Shown: positions 1 to 10,261, counted from the first letter of the stretch. The stretch is 44,160 bases of DNA from Candidatus Zixiibacteriota bacterium (GCA_026397505.1 JAPLUR010000108.1:1-44160); one strand, 5' to 3'. The notes: a model not told the origin generated them from the letters alone. Translations and numbers: made by a program.

Positions 1-3000
1 ATGGTTGACATTGCCGGCCAAGACACAGCAGGTGCTACTGATATTAACCTGAATCACCCGCGAACCGGTCGCCTTGCCATCATCGGCCGTCACGGTAATT
101 GTGTAATTTCCCTGCACCGTAGGCGTCCAGTTAAAGGTACCGGTGCCATTACCATTATCGGCAAAGACCGCCACACCCGGAGGCAGGGCATCAAGACCGC
201 TTGCATCCATGCTAATGGCATCACCGTCAAGGTCAAAACCGGTGACGATAAAAATCATCTTCACGTTCGGAACGCCGGTCTTCACACCCGGATCAAACAC
301 GATTGGAGCATTGTTGAACCGATTCTTCCACCACTGCTTGGCTTTGTCGATGGTGGCTTTCAGACCAATTGACCCATTGTTATTCTCGGTGGCGAGAATC
401 TTTATCCAGATCAATGTATCATTCACGCCCAGGTTCTTCTTGCCGTAGTAAGCCACCATGTTCAGATCCTGGTATAGTGAATCTTCCATGCTCGGCACAG
501 TCGACTGCCAGAGCTGATAACCGCTGAAAGTATTCAGCTTGTTATACAGCTTCGGCGGCACGAAGTTGCCGGTCGGATGCACCCAGTCGGGATTCAAACC
601 GGTGAACATACCGGTGATGTTGGCAAACCTATCAGACGGGTTGGTCGTAGGCACCTTATAACCGTTGATATAGGCGAAACCGCCGGCGCGATTGTTGGCC
701 AGCACACAGTCATTGTTAGGCAAACTATCCGGGCCATATTCGCCGCCATAGCACCACATCAGCTGACGACTGGCGTCATAATCCGAACCGTTTTCGACAC
801 CCGAGTCGGAGGGAATGTCCCAGTCCATAAGCTCGCCGATCATCAGGTTGTTGATAGCCGCGGCGGTCTTATTGACGATCCTGACCTTCTGGATGATGAA
901 GCTGCAGGTATCCGGATGCAAAGGCGTCCAGTACTCGCATTCAACACCAATCATGGAGTCGCTGGTAAGAAACTGGTTGGTATAGGCATACTGATAGTCC
1001 GAATGGGTCGTGGAATCGACCACGAGACTCTTCTGTGGACGGAAACCATTGTTGTGCAACCAGTTGGCATCAAAGATGTAGGAGTTCAGAATGGTGTCGC
1101 CGAGAAGAGCGCCCTTAGCGCGCAGAATGAACGGGCTGGCATCATAGAGGTATACAAGGGCATTGTCATCAGCACCATTTCGGTTGTCGGTCGTGTCGCA
1201 GTCATTGAAGAAGTTCATGCTGAAGCCATAAACATTGTTCAGACCCTCGCCGCCATTACCGAGGTTACCGGCATTGTTAAGCACAATCCGCTTGCAGGAG
1301 GTTCTGATACTGGCCCACTCGGGGAACTGAACCGTGTCGGCAACAATCAGACGAATAGGCAGAGTATACGGAGAGTTCGGAGCGTCGGTGAAGAATTGAA
1401 TATTACCTTCGCAGACTGTCGGACCGGCTGTTATCGCACCACCCTTGTTCAGATTGACTGTCGCATTGACAAAGTTCGGAACCAGATGCGAAATCGTCCC
1501 CGGAACACCGGTGATACCGAGCCAATCCTGGCCGGCATGTGTGATTCTGTTAATGACGACGTTGTTGATATGCAGAACAGCATTACCAATGTTTTCCATC
1601 CTGATGATCGTGTCAAGTTGCACACTCGACTTCGTCCAGGCCGGATCAGCAATCTTATTGGGGGTACAAACCAGCAGCGGGTTCGGAACCGGCGCGGCGC
1701 ATGACAGGCGGAACCATTTCACTTGGTTATAAGTCCAGACGCCCGGAATACCGGTAAAGTCGCCCGAGGGGTTAACTCCCTGATCCTGTATGCAACCGCC
1801 GGGATATTTGTCCTGAACGTAGAAGACGTCAAGGAACATATTCCCGGTATAACTGCCGGAGGGGTCAACAATCGGAATACCGGTCCAGTCGCCGCCCGAA
1901 CGATCCATACCAAAACGGGACATCGAGGGCCACATCTCGGAGCCGCAGATAACCGGGTTGCCAGATCCGGCAGTGTCGCAATGAGGTGTCCGCGTATTGG
2001 TCAGGTTGCGGGCGATATCCCAGTTCAAGCCGCCGTTGTCGGAAACGGAAATAAAGAGTTCGCCGTTGGCCGAGCCGGACGGATTATTGGCCGTCCAGTT
2101 TGACTGATGGCAGTCGTTGGTAATACCGTTGGCAATGTCGTTATACTGCACAAAGAGGGCGTAAAAATTGCCGTCGCACTCCGAAATCTGCATCTTCACG
2201 ATACTCATTTCGTTCCAGGCGCCGCCGGTGCAACCATCATCCGCAAGATCCCAGTTGGCATCCTTAATGGTACGAACAAGGTTGTTGCCTTCGTCCCAGT
2301 GAAACAGACGGCTGCCGAAAAAGGCTCTCCAGACACCGCCCCCCTCGGGACCGTATTCGCGGGCATCCCAGATAATGTGCAGTTTGTCCTGCGTGTCAAT
2401 CAAAGCCGACATATCGGTATGAGCCAGCCAACCGGCTTTGGAAGAGTCAAACTTGGTGACGTTGACCTTGGGACCCCAAGTGGCGCCCATATCGGTCGAC
2501 ATCATATAAAAGACATCATTGACTCTCTGGTTGCCGCCGCGCTGAATCGACTCGCCATCGCCGATTATGCCGGGATAGCACATTAACCAGCAGAGCGCCA
2601 CCTTGCCGCTGACGCGGGAGGCAGTGACGGTCTGGGCGAAGTCGTTGACCGTGTCAACCATCATCGGCGGATAATCCCAGGCACCGAGGGTATCACTACC
2701 TTGTCTGCGGAAATAAACGATATATGCTGGTACATAAGAATTTTTGTTCTGCCGAGCAAAAACATGCGTCACCGTATCGCCATTCCAGGCCTGATATTCC
2801 ATCGAGGGCCAGATATAACGATTCTCGTTCAGCGGATCGGCAAAGTAGTCCATCGTGCTGTCCGGAACCTTACTTTTGTAAGGCGCAAAATAGCAGGCGC
2901 CCGGCGAATAGTCATACCAAATAGTCGTGGCATAATCGGCGGCCGAACCGGTCTCGGTGTGGTGGTTGGCAATGACCACTTTACCTTCGGTATCAACATC

Positions 3001-3504
3001 CAAAGTCACATAACCGGAAGTATTATTTAGAATGGCATGAATATCGCAACCGCCGCTATCGGAAACACCCACCTGGGTAAAATCCCCGATGCCGGCGTCA
3101 TAGGCCTGATAGCCGGTCCGACGCAACCCACCCGGAGGATAATAAGTCGAGGTTTGCTTCGTCCAGACAAAATGAACCACCTGGGACCCGCGCCAGTCAA
3201 CCTGGCGGCCCATACGACCATTATGCTGATTATCATAAGTAGTGACACCGATCCTCTTACCAGGAGCGTATCCCAGCGCCTGATCAAAACCAAGGCTCGC
3301 CGCCGCGGGGGCTTTACCGGAAATAACTTCAACCGGGACCTCAGCGCCGGCCATTTTGGAAAGGGGAGCCTGATTGATCGGAACCACATTAAGCGCCTTA
3401 TTCTTATTGGAAGCCCCCATTCCGTAGATTGATACGGCAAGAGTCATAAGCGAAATCAAGGCAATGGAAATCAGTGCCGCTTTGGCAATTACTCCTTTGC
3501 ACAT
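1..3504 (-). CDS. Secreted BNR-repeat / Ig-like / dockerin protein (C-terminus cut by window edge)
   Basis: The minus-strand frame is open from an ATG at 3504 to the window edge, about 1168 codons, so the stop lies outside. The start is set by GGAGG six bases upstream. Residues 1-25 form a signal peptide (MCKGVIAKAALISIALISLM). The middle holds sialidase-like BNR/Asp-box patterns, for example STDMGATWG near residue 335 and SVSDNGGLNWD near residue 485, suggesting a beta-propeller. About residues 1080-1150 look like a putative Ig/cadherin-like domain (ending YTITVTADDG). The visible end, CCVLAGNVNH, is the usual beginning of a dockerin-like calcium-binding module, probably completed beyond the edge. 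No catalytic residues can be assigned, so a secreted or surface-bound role is inferred. It is divergent from murA and has its own promoter at 3650-3678. Confidence 0.8.
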   Translation of the reverse strand, partial: MCKGVIAKAALISIALISLMTLAVSIYGMGASNKNKALNVVPINQAPLSKMAGAEVPVEVISGKAPAAASLGFDQALGYAPGKRIGVTTYDNQHNGRMGRQVDWRGSQVVHFVWTKQTSTYYPPGGLRRTGYQAYDAGIGDFTQVGVSDSGGCDIHAILNNTSGYVTLDVDTEGKVVIANHHTETGSAADYATTIWYDYSPGACYFAPYKSKVPDSTMDYFADPLNENRYIWPSMEYQAWNGDTVTHVFARQNKNSYVPAYIVYFRRQGSDTLGAWDYPPMMVDTVNDFAQTVTASRVSGKVALCWLMCYPGIIGDGESIQRGGNQRVNDVFYMMSTDMGATWGPKVNVTKFDSSKAGWLAHTDMSALIDTQDKLHIIWDAREYGPEGGGVWRAFFGSRLFHWDEGNNLVRTIKDANWDLADDGCTGGAWNEMSIVKMQISECDGNFYALFVQYNDIANGITNDCHQSNWTANNPSGSANGELFISVSDNGGLNWDIARNLTNTRTPHCDTAGSGNPVICGSEMWPSMSRFGMDRSGGDWTGIPIVDPSGSYTGNMFLDVFYVQDKYPGGCIQDQGVNPSGDFTGIPGVWTYNQVKWFRLSCAAPVPNPLLVCTPNKIADPAWTKSSVQLDTIIRMENIGNAVLHINNVVINRITHAGQDWLGITGVPGTISHLVPNFVNATVNLNKGGAITAGPTVCEGNIQFFTDAPNSPYTLPIRLIVADTVQFPEWASIRTSCKRIVLNNAGNLGNGGEGLNNVYGFSMNFFNDCDTTDNRNGADDNALVYLYDASPFILRAKGALLGDTILNSYIFDANWLHNNGFRPQKSLVVDSTTHSDYQYAYTNQFLTSDSMIGVECEYWTPLHPDTCSFIIQKVRIVNKTAAAINNLMIGELMDWDIPSDSGVENGSDYDASRQLMWCYGGEYGPDSLPNNDCVLANNRAGGFAYINGYKVPTTNPSDRFANITGMFTGLNPDWVHPTGNFVPPKLYNKLNTFSGYQLWQSTVPSMEDSLYQDLNMVAYYGKKNLGVNDTLIWIKILATENNNGSIGLKATIDKAKQWWKNRFNNAPIVFDPGVKTGVPNVKMIFIVTGFDLDGDAISMDASGLDALPPGVAVFADNGNGTGTFNWTPTVQGNYTITVTADDGKATGSRVIQVNISSTCCVLAGNVNH

Positions 3505-3649
3505 GTTACCTCCTTACAATATGTTACAGTTACCAGGACACTCCCCCTATTTCCTTATCCATAGCGATAGGTCTGGCTGGCAAGTGAGGTTTTCCCCAGG
3601 ACGAGGAAATAACTGCTGCAAAACATCAAGATTGACTAAACCCACATTA

Positions 3650-3678
3650 AATTTATGCTCGTTGCTCATTTCTGTCAA
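3650..3678 (-). promoter_or_regulatory. Sigma70-like promoter of the BNR/dockerin gene
   Basis: On the minus strand TTGACA (3678-3673) is separated by 17 nt from TAAATT (3655-3650). It gives a leader of about 140 nt before the ATG at 3504. The -35 is perfect and the -10 matches 4 of 6. Confidence 0.6.
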
Positions 3679-3800
3679 GCGAAATAATGAAGTAAAACGC
3701 TTATCGTTTTTACACACTTATACAGATATTACCCGCTTATCAAGATATCCGGATCTCAATGCTCCCCGCACATAAGACATTTTTGATACAATATTTCTTG

Positions 3801-3829
3801 TTGCAGAGATTTGCGCAAATGCCTATTCT
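3801..3829 (+). promoter_or_regulatory. Possible murA promoter
   Basis: TTGCAG, 17 nt, TATTCT; each box matches the consensus at 4 of 6 positions. It lies about 85 nt before the murA start. The rest of the 408-nt gap 3505-3912 holds only this and the divergent promoter at 3650-3678. A second weak candidate (TTGACT at 3632) also exists, so the assignment is tentative. Confidence 0.35.
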
Positions 3830-3912
3830 TACCTTGAAGTAGTCCTGAAAGACTGCGCGTTTGTCTTATGAACAGGAACGAAATTGACCCGTTTTAGTTA
3901 AAAGGATTAGAA

Positions 3913-5175
3913 ATGGATAGATTCTTAATAGCAGGCGGGAAAAAGCTCTCCGGAACGGTTAAAACCGATGGCTCCAAAAATGCCGGTTTGCCGATAATTG
4001 CCGGAACAATTCTGATCGGCAAAGGGGAAACCACTCTGGAAAATATCCCCCCGCTTAGGGACATTTTCACCATTAAGAAAGTCCTGGAGCATCTCGGGGC
4101 GATTGTCAATTATGACCCCAAAGTGATGCGGATGAAAATCGACAGTTCCCATATTAACGAAAACACCGCTCCATACGAACTTATGCGCCAGATGCGGGCG
4201 TCATTTCTGGTCTTGGGGCCGCTTCTGGGGCGACTCGGCGAGGCGCGCGTTTCGCTTCCGGGAGGCTGTTCGCTGGGGGCCCGCCCGGTCGACTATCATA
4301 TCAATGGCTTCCGCAATCTTGGTGCGGAGATTCTGGAAGAAGCAGGTTATGTGATAGCTAAGGCCAAGCCGCTGAAAGGGGCCACGATTCATTTCGACCG
4401 TCCATCCCACACCGGCACGGAGAATATAATGTTCGGCGCGACGCTGGCCAAAGGAACCACCCGAATTGTCAATGCCGCCTGCGACCCCGAGGTGGCCGAT
4501 GTGGCTGAATTTCTCAACGCCGCCGGGGCAAAAATACATGGCGCCGGAACTTCAACCATTACTATCGAAGGGGTAAAGAACCTCAATCCGGTCAAATATA
4601 AGGTCTCCGGCGACAGGCTGGTGGCCGGCACCTACATGTGTGCCGCAGCCATCACCGGCGGATCGGTCGAAATTGCCGGGATTAACCCCTCACATCTGAC
4701 GATGGTTTCTCGTAAATTATATGAAATGGGATGTAATATTACGGAAGGTAAGAGTAATGTCAAAATATCGGCACCCAAAAGGCTCAAGCCGATTAAAGTG
4801 GTCACTTTTCCATTCCCCGGTTTCCCGACCGACCTTCAGGCCTGTATCATGGCACTGGCCACTGTTGCCGATGGCACCAGCAGCATCAAGGAGACGGTTT
4901 TTGAGGATCGCTTCGGCCATACCATGGAGCTTCGCCGTCTGGGCGCCGATGTTACGGTTACATCCGATGAGGCGATTGTGAGGGGTGTCGAGAAATTGCA
5001 GGGTGCGGCGGTAATGGCCTCGGATATCCGCGCCGGGGCCGGTCTGGTTCTGGCCTGCCTTGCCGCCCAGGGACAGAGCGAGGTGCTCCGAGTTTATCAT
5101 ATTGATCGGGGATATTACCAACTCGAGGAGAAACTTTCTTCGCTGGGAGCCGATATAAAGAGAGCAATCGGATAG
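3913..5175 (+). CDS. murA: UDP-N-acetylglucosamine 1-carboxyvinyltransferase (MurA)
   Basis: Catalyses the first committed step of peptidoglycan synthesis, transferring enolpyruvate from PEP to UDP-GlcNAc in the cytoplasm. The 420-residue product has the usual family length. The N-terminus carries the substrate-binding K22-N23 pair in DGSKNAGLPI. The loop SLPGGCSLGARPVD contains the PEP-reactive cysteine C119 (Cys115 in E. coli), so a fosfomycin-sensitive form is expected. The C-terminal half contains FPTDLQ with the catalytic aspartate and an RFGHTMELRRLGA segment typical of the inside-out alpha/beta barrel. AAAGGA upstream supports the start. The next gene starts 38 nt downstream on the same strand, probably co-transcribed. 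Confidence 0.97.
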   Translation: MDRFLIAGGKKLSGTVKTDGSKNAGLPIIAGTILIGKGETTLENIPPLRDIFTIKKVLEHLGAIVNYDPKVMRMKIDSSHINENTAPYELMRQMRASFLVLGPLLGRLGEARVSLPGGCSLGARPVDYHINGFRNLGAEILEEAGYVIAKAKPLKGATIHFDRPSHTGTENIMFGATLAKGTTRIVNAACDPEVADVAEFLNAAGAKIHGAGTSTITIEGVKNLNPVKYKVSGDRLVAGTYMCAAAITGGSVEIAGINPSHLTMVSRKLYEMGCNITEGKSNVKISAPKRLKPIKVVTFPFPGFPTDLQACIMALATVADGTSSIKETVFEDRFGHTMELRRLGADVTVTSDEAIVRGVEKLQGAAVMASDIRAGAGLVLACLAAQGQSEVLRVYHIDRGYYQLEEKLSSLGADIKRAIG

Positions 5176-5213
5176 TACCAAAGATTCATAATATATCCGG
5201 GATAAGGTGAACG

Positions 5214-8200
5214 ATGATAAAGAAAATCCATATAACACTGGTTGTACTGATGCTTTTGGCCGCTATGGTTTCGGCACAGGAAACCTATTTTGGCAAGAAT
5301 AAGGTTCAGTACCACGGTTTCAGCTGGCAATATATACAGACGCGGGATTTTGACATTTACTTTTACGGTCAAAAATATGAGACGGCCAAATTTGCCTCTG
5401 ATGTGCTGGAATCAGCCTATGTCACCGTTTCCGATCAGTTGAATTACCGCATCCATCGTCGTGTACCGGTCTTCATTTATAATTCACCGAATGACTTTCA
5501 ACAGACAAATATTATCCCGGATTTGATTGACGAAGGTATCGGCGGTTTCACCGAGGCGTTCAAGAACAGAATTGTCATACCATTTGATGGTTCCACCGAG
5601 GATTTCCGCCATGTTCTGCATCATGAATTGACTCATGCCGTGGTTTATGACATGATTTACGGCAATGTGTTCAGTTCGCTTCTGTCGCGCCAGCGCCTTT
5701 TTGAACTTCCGACCTGGTACGCCGAGGGGTATGCCGAGTACAGCTCGCGCTACGGATGGGACTATTTCGCCGATATGGTTGTCCGTGATGCCACAATTAA
5801 CAATTATCTTCAGCCACCGGATTACCTGGGCGGCTATCTGGCCTATAAAGAGGGGCAGGCGCTGGTGGGCTATATTGCCGAAAACTATGGCGAACAGAAA
5901 TTGGGCGAAATCCTAGCGCGGGGTAAAGTCTATCTCACCATGAACAAATCTCTCAAAGCCTCTATCGGACTTACCGCCGAGGAACTCTGGAAGGGCTTTT
6001 CGAAAGAGATGAAAAAACGGTACTGGCCGGAGATAGCCCGAAGAAAGGAACCGGGAGAGATCGCCAAGGCTCTTACCAATCATGAAAAAGATGGCTCGCA
6101 ATTCAATGAGAAACCAATTTTCTCTCCCAAAGGGGATCGCCTGGCGATATTTTCGGACCGTTCCGACTACATTGAAATATATCTGATCTCGGCCATTAAC
6201 GGACATGTCATCGAACGGCTGGTCAAAGGGGAGCGTACCGGTGATATGGAATCGCTGCATTCATACCTTTCCGGAATAACATTCTCGCCCGATGGCGAGA
6301 AACTGGCCTTTGTAGCTAAATCCAAGGGAAAGGATGCCATTTATTTTCTCGATATCGGAAAAAAGGAAATTTACCTTCGCCGCTTTTTCAATTTCGGCAG
6401 TATCCTCTCCCCGGTCTGGTCGCCGGACGGCAAGAGAATCGCCTTCTCCGCCCTTGAGGGTCGTCAGAGAGACATCATGATTTACGATATTGACGCCGAC
6501 AGCACTTATCATCTGGTGCGGGATGATTATGATGATATCGATCCATACTGGTTCCCCGACTCCAAGACCATTGCATTTTCATCCGATCGCGCGCATCCCG
6601 ACAATGATTTTATTCTGAAGAATCTGCAGTATACACCGACCGACTCGGTGGATTACCGGACCATCTATAATAAATTCGGCTATGGAAATTATAGCCTGTT
6701 TACCATTGATGTCGCGTCAAGTGCGATCAATCCCATAGATTGCGGCCCGGGACAGAACCGCGAACCGGTTGTCTCGCCCGACGGCAAGAAGATCTGCTTT
6801 GTGAGCAATCGGAACGGTATTGACAATCTGTACCTCACCTATATCGATTCTACGGCCGCCCCGATTGCCATTACCGATCTCCTGACCGGCGCCGGTTCCC
6901 CCTCCTGGTCGCCTGATGGACGGCAGATTGCATTCTCGTCTTTCAATAAAGCCGGGTTCGACATTTATCTTATGAAAGATATCCAGCCGGCCGGGGATAA
7001 TGGAATCCTGGCGCCGACCGATTATGTGATGGGCAAATATAAAAAGGAATCCAGGGAAGCGCCTGTGGCGGCAAAGGATTCTTCAACTGCCATGACCGAT
7101 TCTTTATCATTGGTGCACAAAGCCGCCCATTCCGCTTCTATCGACAGCCTGGCACAGAAAATAAAGGGCGACAGTACCCGTATCGAAAATGGCGATTATG
7201 TCTATGTTTCCGATGAGAAAAGAAAGAAGGATGATCCGCTGTCTCATATTTTCGAAGATGTCTCCGACAGTAACAATGCCAAAAATTACCTCAAGCCTGC
7301 GGAAATAGCGATATTCGATTCCATCTCGAACACGAGCAAACTTCCCAGCGGTGAGTACAAAGTGCGTGACTACCGGGTTAGATTCACCCCCGATTATGTC
7401 AGCGGCGGATTCTCCTACGATACATTTTTTGGTCTGCAGGGGCAGTCGGCTTTCGTATTTTCGGACTATCTGGGGGATCACCAGATATTCCTTCTGACCG
7501 ATCTGGTCAATACCATCGACCAATCCAACTTCCAGTTGTACTATTTCTACAACCGGATGCGGACCAACCTGGGAATAGGCATCTTTCACACCAAAAATTA
7601 TTACATTGATGCCGACAACTATCTTTTCTCCGACCGCTTCTATGGTTTTCAGGGTTATCTATCACGGCCTTTCTCTAAATATTTCCGATTTGAGGCGGCC
7701 GCCTCGCAGATTTTCATCGATAGAAAATACCATGACAGCAACGATCCCCGTCCCGACCGGTCCACCAAAGTCACCACCGGGGCGGTCTCGTTGGTGCAGG
7801 ACAATATTCTCTGGGGAGTCACCGGCCCGCTCAACGGGCGCCGCTCGCGTCTTGATTTAACCGGCGCCGTCGACCTGTTTGAGAAAAACCGGATGTCTTA
7901 CTCCGCTGTCGATTTCGATTACCGGAAGTACTGGCATATCCGCAATCTCTACTCGGTGGCCTTCCGTCTCTCCGCCGGCGCCTCATGGGGCAAAACGCCC
8001 AAGCGATATTTCCTCGGCGGCACCACTAATTATATAGGCAATGTGGTGGTCAATGCCAAAGTGTACGATGTGGAGAATCTCTATTTTTCCGATGTGGTCA
8101 CGCCCATGCGCGGTTTTCAGTACTATGAGTTTTCGGGAACGCGGTACGTCCTGTCCAATTTTGAGTTCCGCTATCCTTTCATAGATTATCTGAAGATGAA

Positions 8201-8462
8201 TTTCCCGTTGCCGATGGCTATTCGTTATGTCACCGGTGCAATATTTTTGGATATGGGGGCAGCCTGGGATAACGACCAGACATTCAAGGGCGGGTCGACC
8301 GAAGGGAATCCGCATCTTCAGGATATAAAATCGGCATTTGGGTTCGGGGTGCGGGCCAACTTGGGATTTCTTGTATTGCGGTATGATTTGGCCTGGCGGA
8401 CAGATTTCGATTCGGTGGCGGCGCACCCCAAATATTATTTCTCTCTCGGCGCTGATTTCTAG
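5214..8462 (+). CDS. Zinc-peptidase-like / TolB-type propeller / outer-membrane barrel fusion protein
   Basis: The 1082-residue protein has a signal peptide (residues 1-21). A gluzincin-type domain follows, with zinc motif H137-E-L-T-H141 and a downstream glutamate in WYAEGYAEY (E171), as in peptidase-MA-like metallopeptidases. Residues about 290-600 contain five PD40/TolB-like propeller motifs (FSPDGEKLAF, WSPDGKRIAF, WFPDSKTIAF, VSPDGKKICF, WSPDGRQIAF). After a charged linker, about residues 720-1082 are rich in alternating aromatic beta strands and end in a terminal Phe (LGADF), the signature of an outer-membrane barrel. Similar architectures are known from FCB-group genomes, usually annotated as TolB-like or surface-antigen proteins. 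It probably works at the outer membrane with a periplasmic or surface peptidase; the substrate is unknown. It follows murA closely and is ended by the hairpin at 8492. Confidence 0.85.
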   Translation: MIKKIHITLVVLMLLAAMVSAQETYFGKNKVQYHGFSWQYIQTRDFDIYFYGQKYETAKFASDVLESAYVTVSDQLNYRIHRRVPVFIYNSPNDFQQTNIIPDLIDEGIGGFTEAFKNRIVIPFDGSTEDFRHVLHHELTHAVVYDMIYGNVFSSLLSRQRLFELPTWYAEGYAEYSSRYGWDYFADMVVRDATINNYLQPPDYLGGYLAYKEGQALVGYIAENYGEQKLGEILARGKVYLTMNKSLKASIGLTAEELWKGFSKEMKKRYWPEIARRKEPGEIAKALTNHEKDGSQFNEKPIFSPKGDRLAIFSDRSDYIEIYLISAINGHVIERLVKGERTGDMESLHSYLSGITFSPDGEKLAFVAKSKGKDAIYFLDIGKKEIYLRRFFNFGSILSPVWSPDGKRIAFSALEGRQRDIMIYDIDADSTYHLVRDDYDDIDPYWFPDSKTIAFSSDRAHPDNDFILKNLQYTPTDSVDYRTIYNKFGYGNYSLFTIDVASSAINPIDCGPGQNREPVVSPDGKKICFVSNRNGIDNLYLTYIDSTAAPIAITDLLTGAGSPSWSPDGRQIAFSSFNKAGFDIYLMKDIQPAGDNGILAPTDYVMGKYKKESREAPVAAKDSSTAMTDSLSLVHKAAHSASIDSLAQKIKGDSTRIENGDYVYVSDEKRKKDDPLSHIFEDVSDSNNAKNYLKPAEIAIFDSISNTSKLPSGEYKVRDYRVRFTPDYVSGGFSYDTFFGLQGQSAFVFSDYLGDHQIFLLTDLVNTIDQSNFQLYYFYNRMRTNLGIGIFHTKNYYIDADNYLFSDRFYGFQGYLSRPFSKYFRFEAAASQIFIDRKYHDSNDPRPDRSTKVTTGAVSLVQDNILWGVTGPLNGRRSRLDLTGAVDLFEKNRMSYSAVDFDYRKYWHIRNLYSVAFRLSAGASWGKTPKRYFLGGTTNYIGNVVVNAKVYDVENLYFSDVVTPMRGFQYYEFSGTRYVLSNFEFRYPFIDYLKMNFPLPMAIRYVTGAIFLDMGAAWDNDQTFKGGSTEGNPHLQDIKSAFGFGVRANLGFLVLRYDLAWRTDFDSVAAHPKYYFSLGADF

Positions 8463-8491
8463 GTGCCTGCGCAGACAATCTCTATATCACT

Positions 8492-8523
8492 AGGCAAGGA
8501 TATCAATCTGTCCTTGCCTTTTC
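8492..8523 (+). terminator. Rho-independent terminator after the peptidase/TolB fusion gene
   Basis: A perfect 9-bp inverted repeat AGGCAAGGA / TCCTTGCCT with a 10-nt loop, followed by TTTT, lies 29 nt after the stop codon at 8462. Confidence 0.85.
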
Positions 8524-8647
8524 ATGAATTCGGACAGAACATAACCCCTTCCCATTCCGTCAATTCCCCACCGCTCAAGGGCCTCAAAAGCCTTTACCCA
8601 ACATTTTGGAATCAAAGAGAAATATTTAGTTCTTTGCCTAAAATCGC

Positions 8648-8677
8648 TTGACATCGGAAGATATGACACGTTATATA
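8648..8677 (+). promoter_or_regulatory. Sigma70-like promoter of the beta-helix gene
   Basis: TTGACA at 8648-8653, then 17-18 nt, then TTATAT/TATATA. It lies about 255 nt before the ATG at 8933. Apart from this promoter and the terminator at 8492, the 470-nt gap 8463-8932 shows no feature I can support. Confidence 0.5.
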
Positions 8678-8932
8678 TATAGCAGGTAAGTAAATCGATC
8701 ACAACGACAATTCTGACCGTTGCGTCTAATGAGGTGGTGATGCCCTATGGTATGACGAGTTTAGGTCTATCTTGAGCATGTAGCGCATGATATCAACAAT
8801 CGTGTCTGGGCCATTCGGGCAACGGGGGTTATTTGCTGGCTGTACATTTGTTTCTACTTTGTGCTGACAAGTCAAACACTCTGCAGATACCTCCATAAAT
8901 TGAGATCTTGATTAGTTACAATAGGAGAATAT

Positions 8933-10261
8933 ATGTACACGCGAAAACTATTGGTGTTAGTTTTTATGATAAGTATCTTTATTTGGGCAGACGCCACATA
9001 TGGCCGTCTGATCAATGTGCCATCACAGGCAACTACCATACAGGCGGGTATTGATTCGGCGAATGCCGGCGACACGGTGATGGTGGCGTCCGGTACTTAT
9101 ACCGGGACAGGAAATATCAATGTTAATTTCAACGGTAAGGCAATTGTGGTGCGCTCTTATGCGGGATCGCAGTCTACAATCATTGATTGCAGTCCGGCGG
9201 GTAACCGCGCATTCACCTTTGACCAGGGTGAAACCCTGACGTCGAAACTGATAGGTTTTACGATTAGAAATGGCGACGTGCGTCATAGATACTCGGGTGG
9301 GTATCCTGATAAAAACGGCGGAGCCTTAAAAATCAAGGCTTCGCCGTCAATTAGAAGCTGCATATTCGAAAACTGCCAAGCTGTTCTCGGTGGAGCAATT
9401 ACTGTGCAAATAGCGGATGTGGAGCCAGAAATCTATCAATGCACATTTCGACATGATTCGACAGACGCTGAATTGGGCTGCCATGGTGGCGCTATATATT
9501 ATGGCAGTGGCGCGAAACTTACTGTATCGTATTGCACTTTTGATGCCAACTATGCCTATTCATCGGGGGGCGCAATATATGCTGGCGGTGACACTACTGT
9601 AGTTGAAGAAAGCATCTTTTATTCCAATATTTGTCCAGGAAATGGCGCTGCCATTACGGCGCTTAATACAACTATAGTGCGGGCCTCTACATTTGCCAAG
9701 AACCATGCGTTATATGGCGATGCTGTGTTAGCCGCAACCGGCTCTAATTTGCAGCTGAAAAGAAATATTATTGCATTTAATACTGGCCATTACGGTGCTG
9801 TAAGAAGCAATATTAATTCAACGATCACTTTTGAATGCAACGACTTTTGGAATAATCACAACGGTAGCATTACGGGAACTTATGACAGCACTTATGTCGA
9901 TAGTAATAGCATTTTTGGTAATCCTCTTTTCTGTGATTTGCCGAATGATGATTATTCCATTTCTGCCCATTCACCTTGTGATGAAGACAGCAGTCAATGC
10001 GGCCTTCTGATTGGAGCCGTAATGGTTAACTGCGACTATTGTTGTTGGCTTGGCGGCGATGCCAACAATGACAACAATGTGAATATTCAGGACGTAACCT
10101 TTCTGCAAAACTGCCTTTATTATGGCGGCCAATGCCCGCCATGCCAGGACAGCGGCGACCCCAATCATACTTGCGTAATTAACATTCAGGATATGACCTT
10201 CATAATAAATTACCTGTATAAGGGGGGGCCTGCGCCGGTTTGCGGTTGCGTAAGCCATTGA
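8933..10261 (+). CDS. Secreted right-handed beta-helix (DUF1565-like) protein with C-terminal dockerin repeats
   Basis: The 442-residue protein begins with a signal peptide (about residues 1-24). The next part has the typical opening of parallel beta-helix surface proteins: INVPSQATTIQAGIDSANAG, then DTVMVASGTYTG. Short repeated turns with GGAI/GGAIYAGG and C-TF motifs follow. The C-terminal 75 residues hold a duplicated dockerin-like module, GGDANNDNNVNIQDVTFL and a second copy with CVINIQDMTFIINYLYKGG, each with a calcium-loop DxNxDxxVNIxD pattern. AGGAGA upstream supports the start. The product is probably secreted and bound to a surface or to cohesin-bearing partners. No catalytic residues were identified, so polysaccharide lyase activity is not claimed. 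It appears to be monocistronic. Confidence 0.85.
   Translation: MYTRKLLVLVFMISIFIWADATYGRLINVPSQATTIQAGIDSANAGDTVMVASGTYTGTGNINVNFNGKAIVVRSYAGSQSTIIDCSPAGNRAFTFDQGETLTSKLIGFTIRNGDVRHRYSGGYPDKNGGALKIKASPSIRSCIFENCQAVLGGAITVQIADVEPEIYQCTFRHDSTDAELGCHGGAIYYGSGAKLTVSYCTFDANYAYSSGGAIYAGGDTTVVEESIFYSNICPGNGAAITALNTTIVRASTFAKNHALYGDAVLAATGSNLQLKRNIIAFNTGHYGAVRSNINSTITFECNDFWNNHNGSITGTYDSTYVDSNSIFGNPLFCDLPNDDYSISAHSPCDEDSSQCGLLIGAVMVNCDYCCWLGGDANNDNNVNIQDVTFLQNCLYYGGQCPPCQDSGDPNHTCVINIQDMTFIINYLYKGGPAPVCGCVSH

Noticed and set aside
577-1704. Long plus-strand open frame opposite the BNR/dockerin gene
   Set aside because: It is the exact antisense of the coding frame, has no Shine-Dalgarno site or recognisable domains, and the minus-strand frame has a signal peptide, BNR motifs and dockerin start.
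8742-8777. Eleven-codon ORF with AGGTGG upstream in the beta-helix gene leader
   Set aside because: Short and unsupported by a terminator or pairing elements, unlike the leader ORF at 40643-40717.
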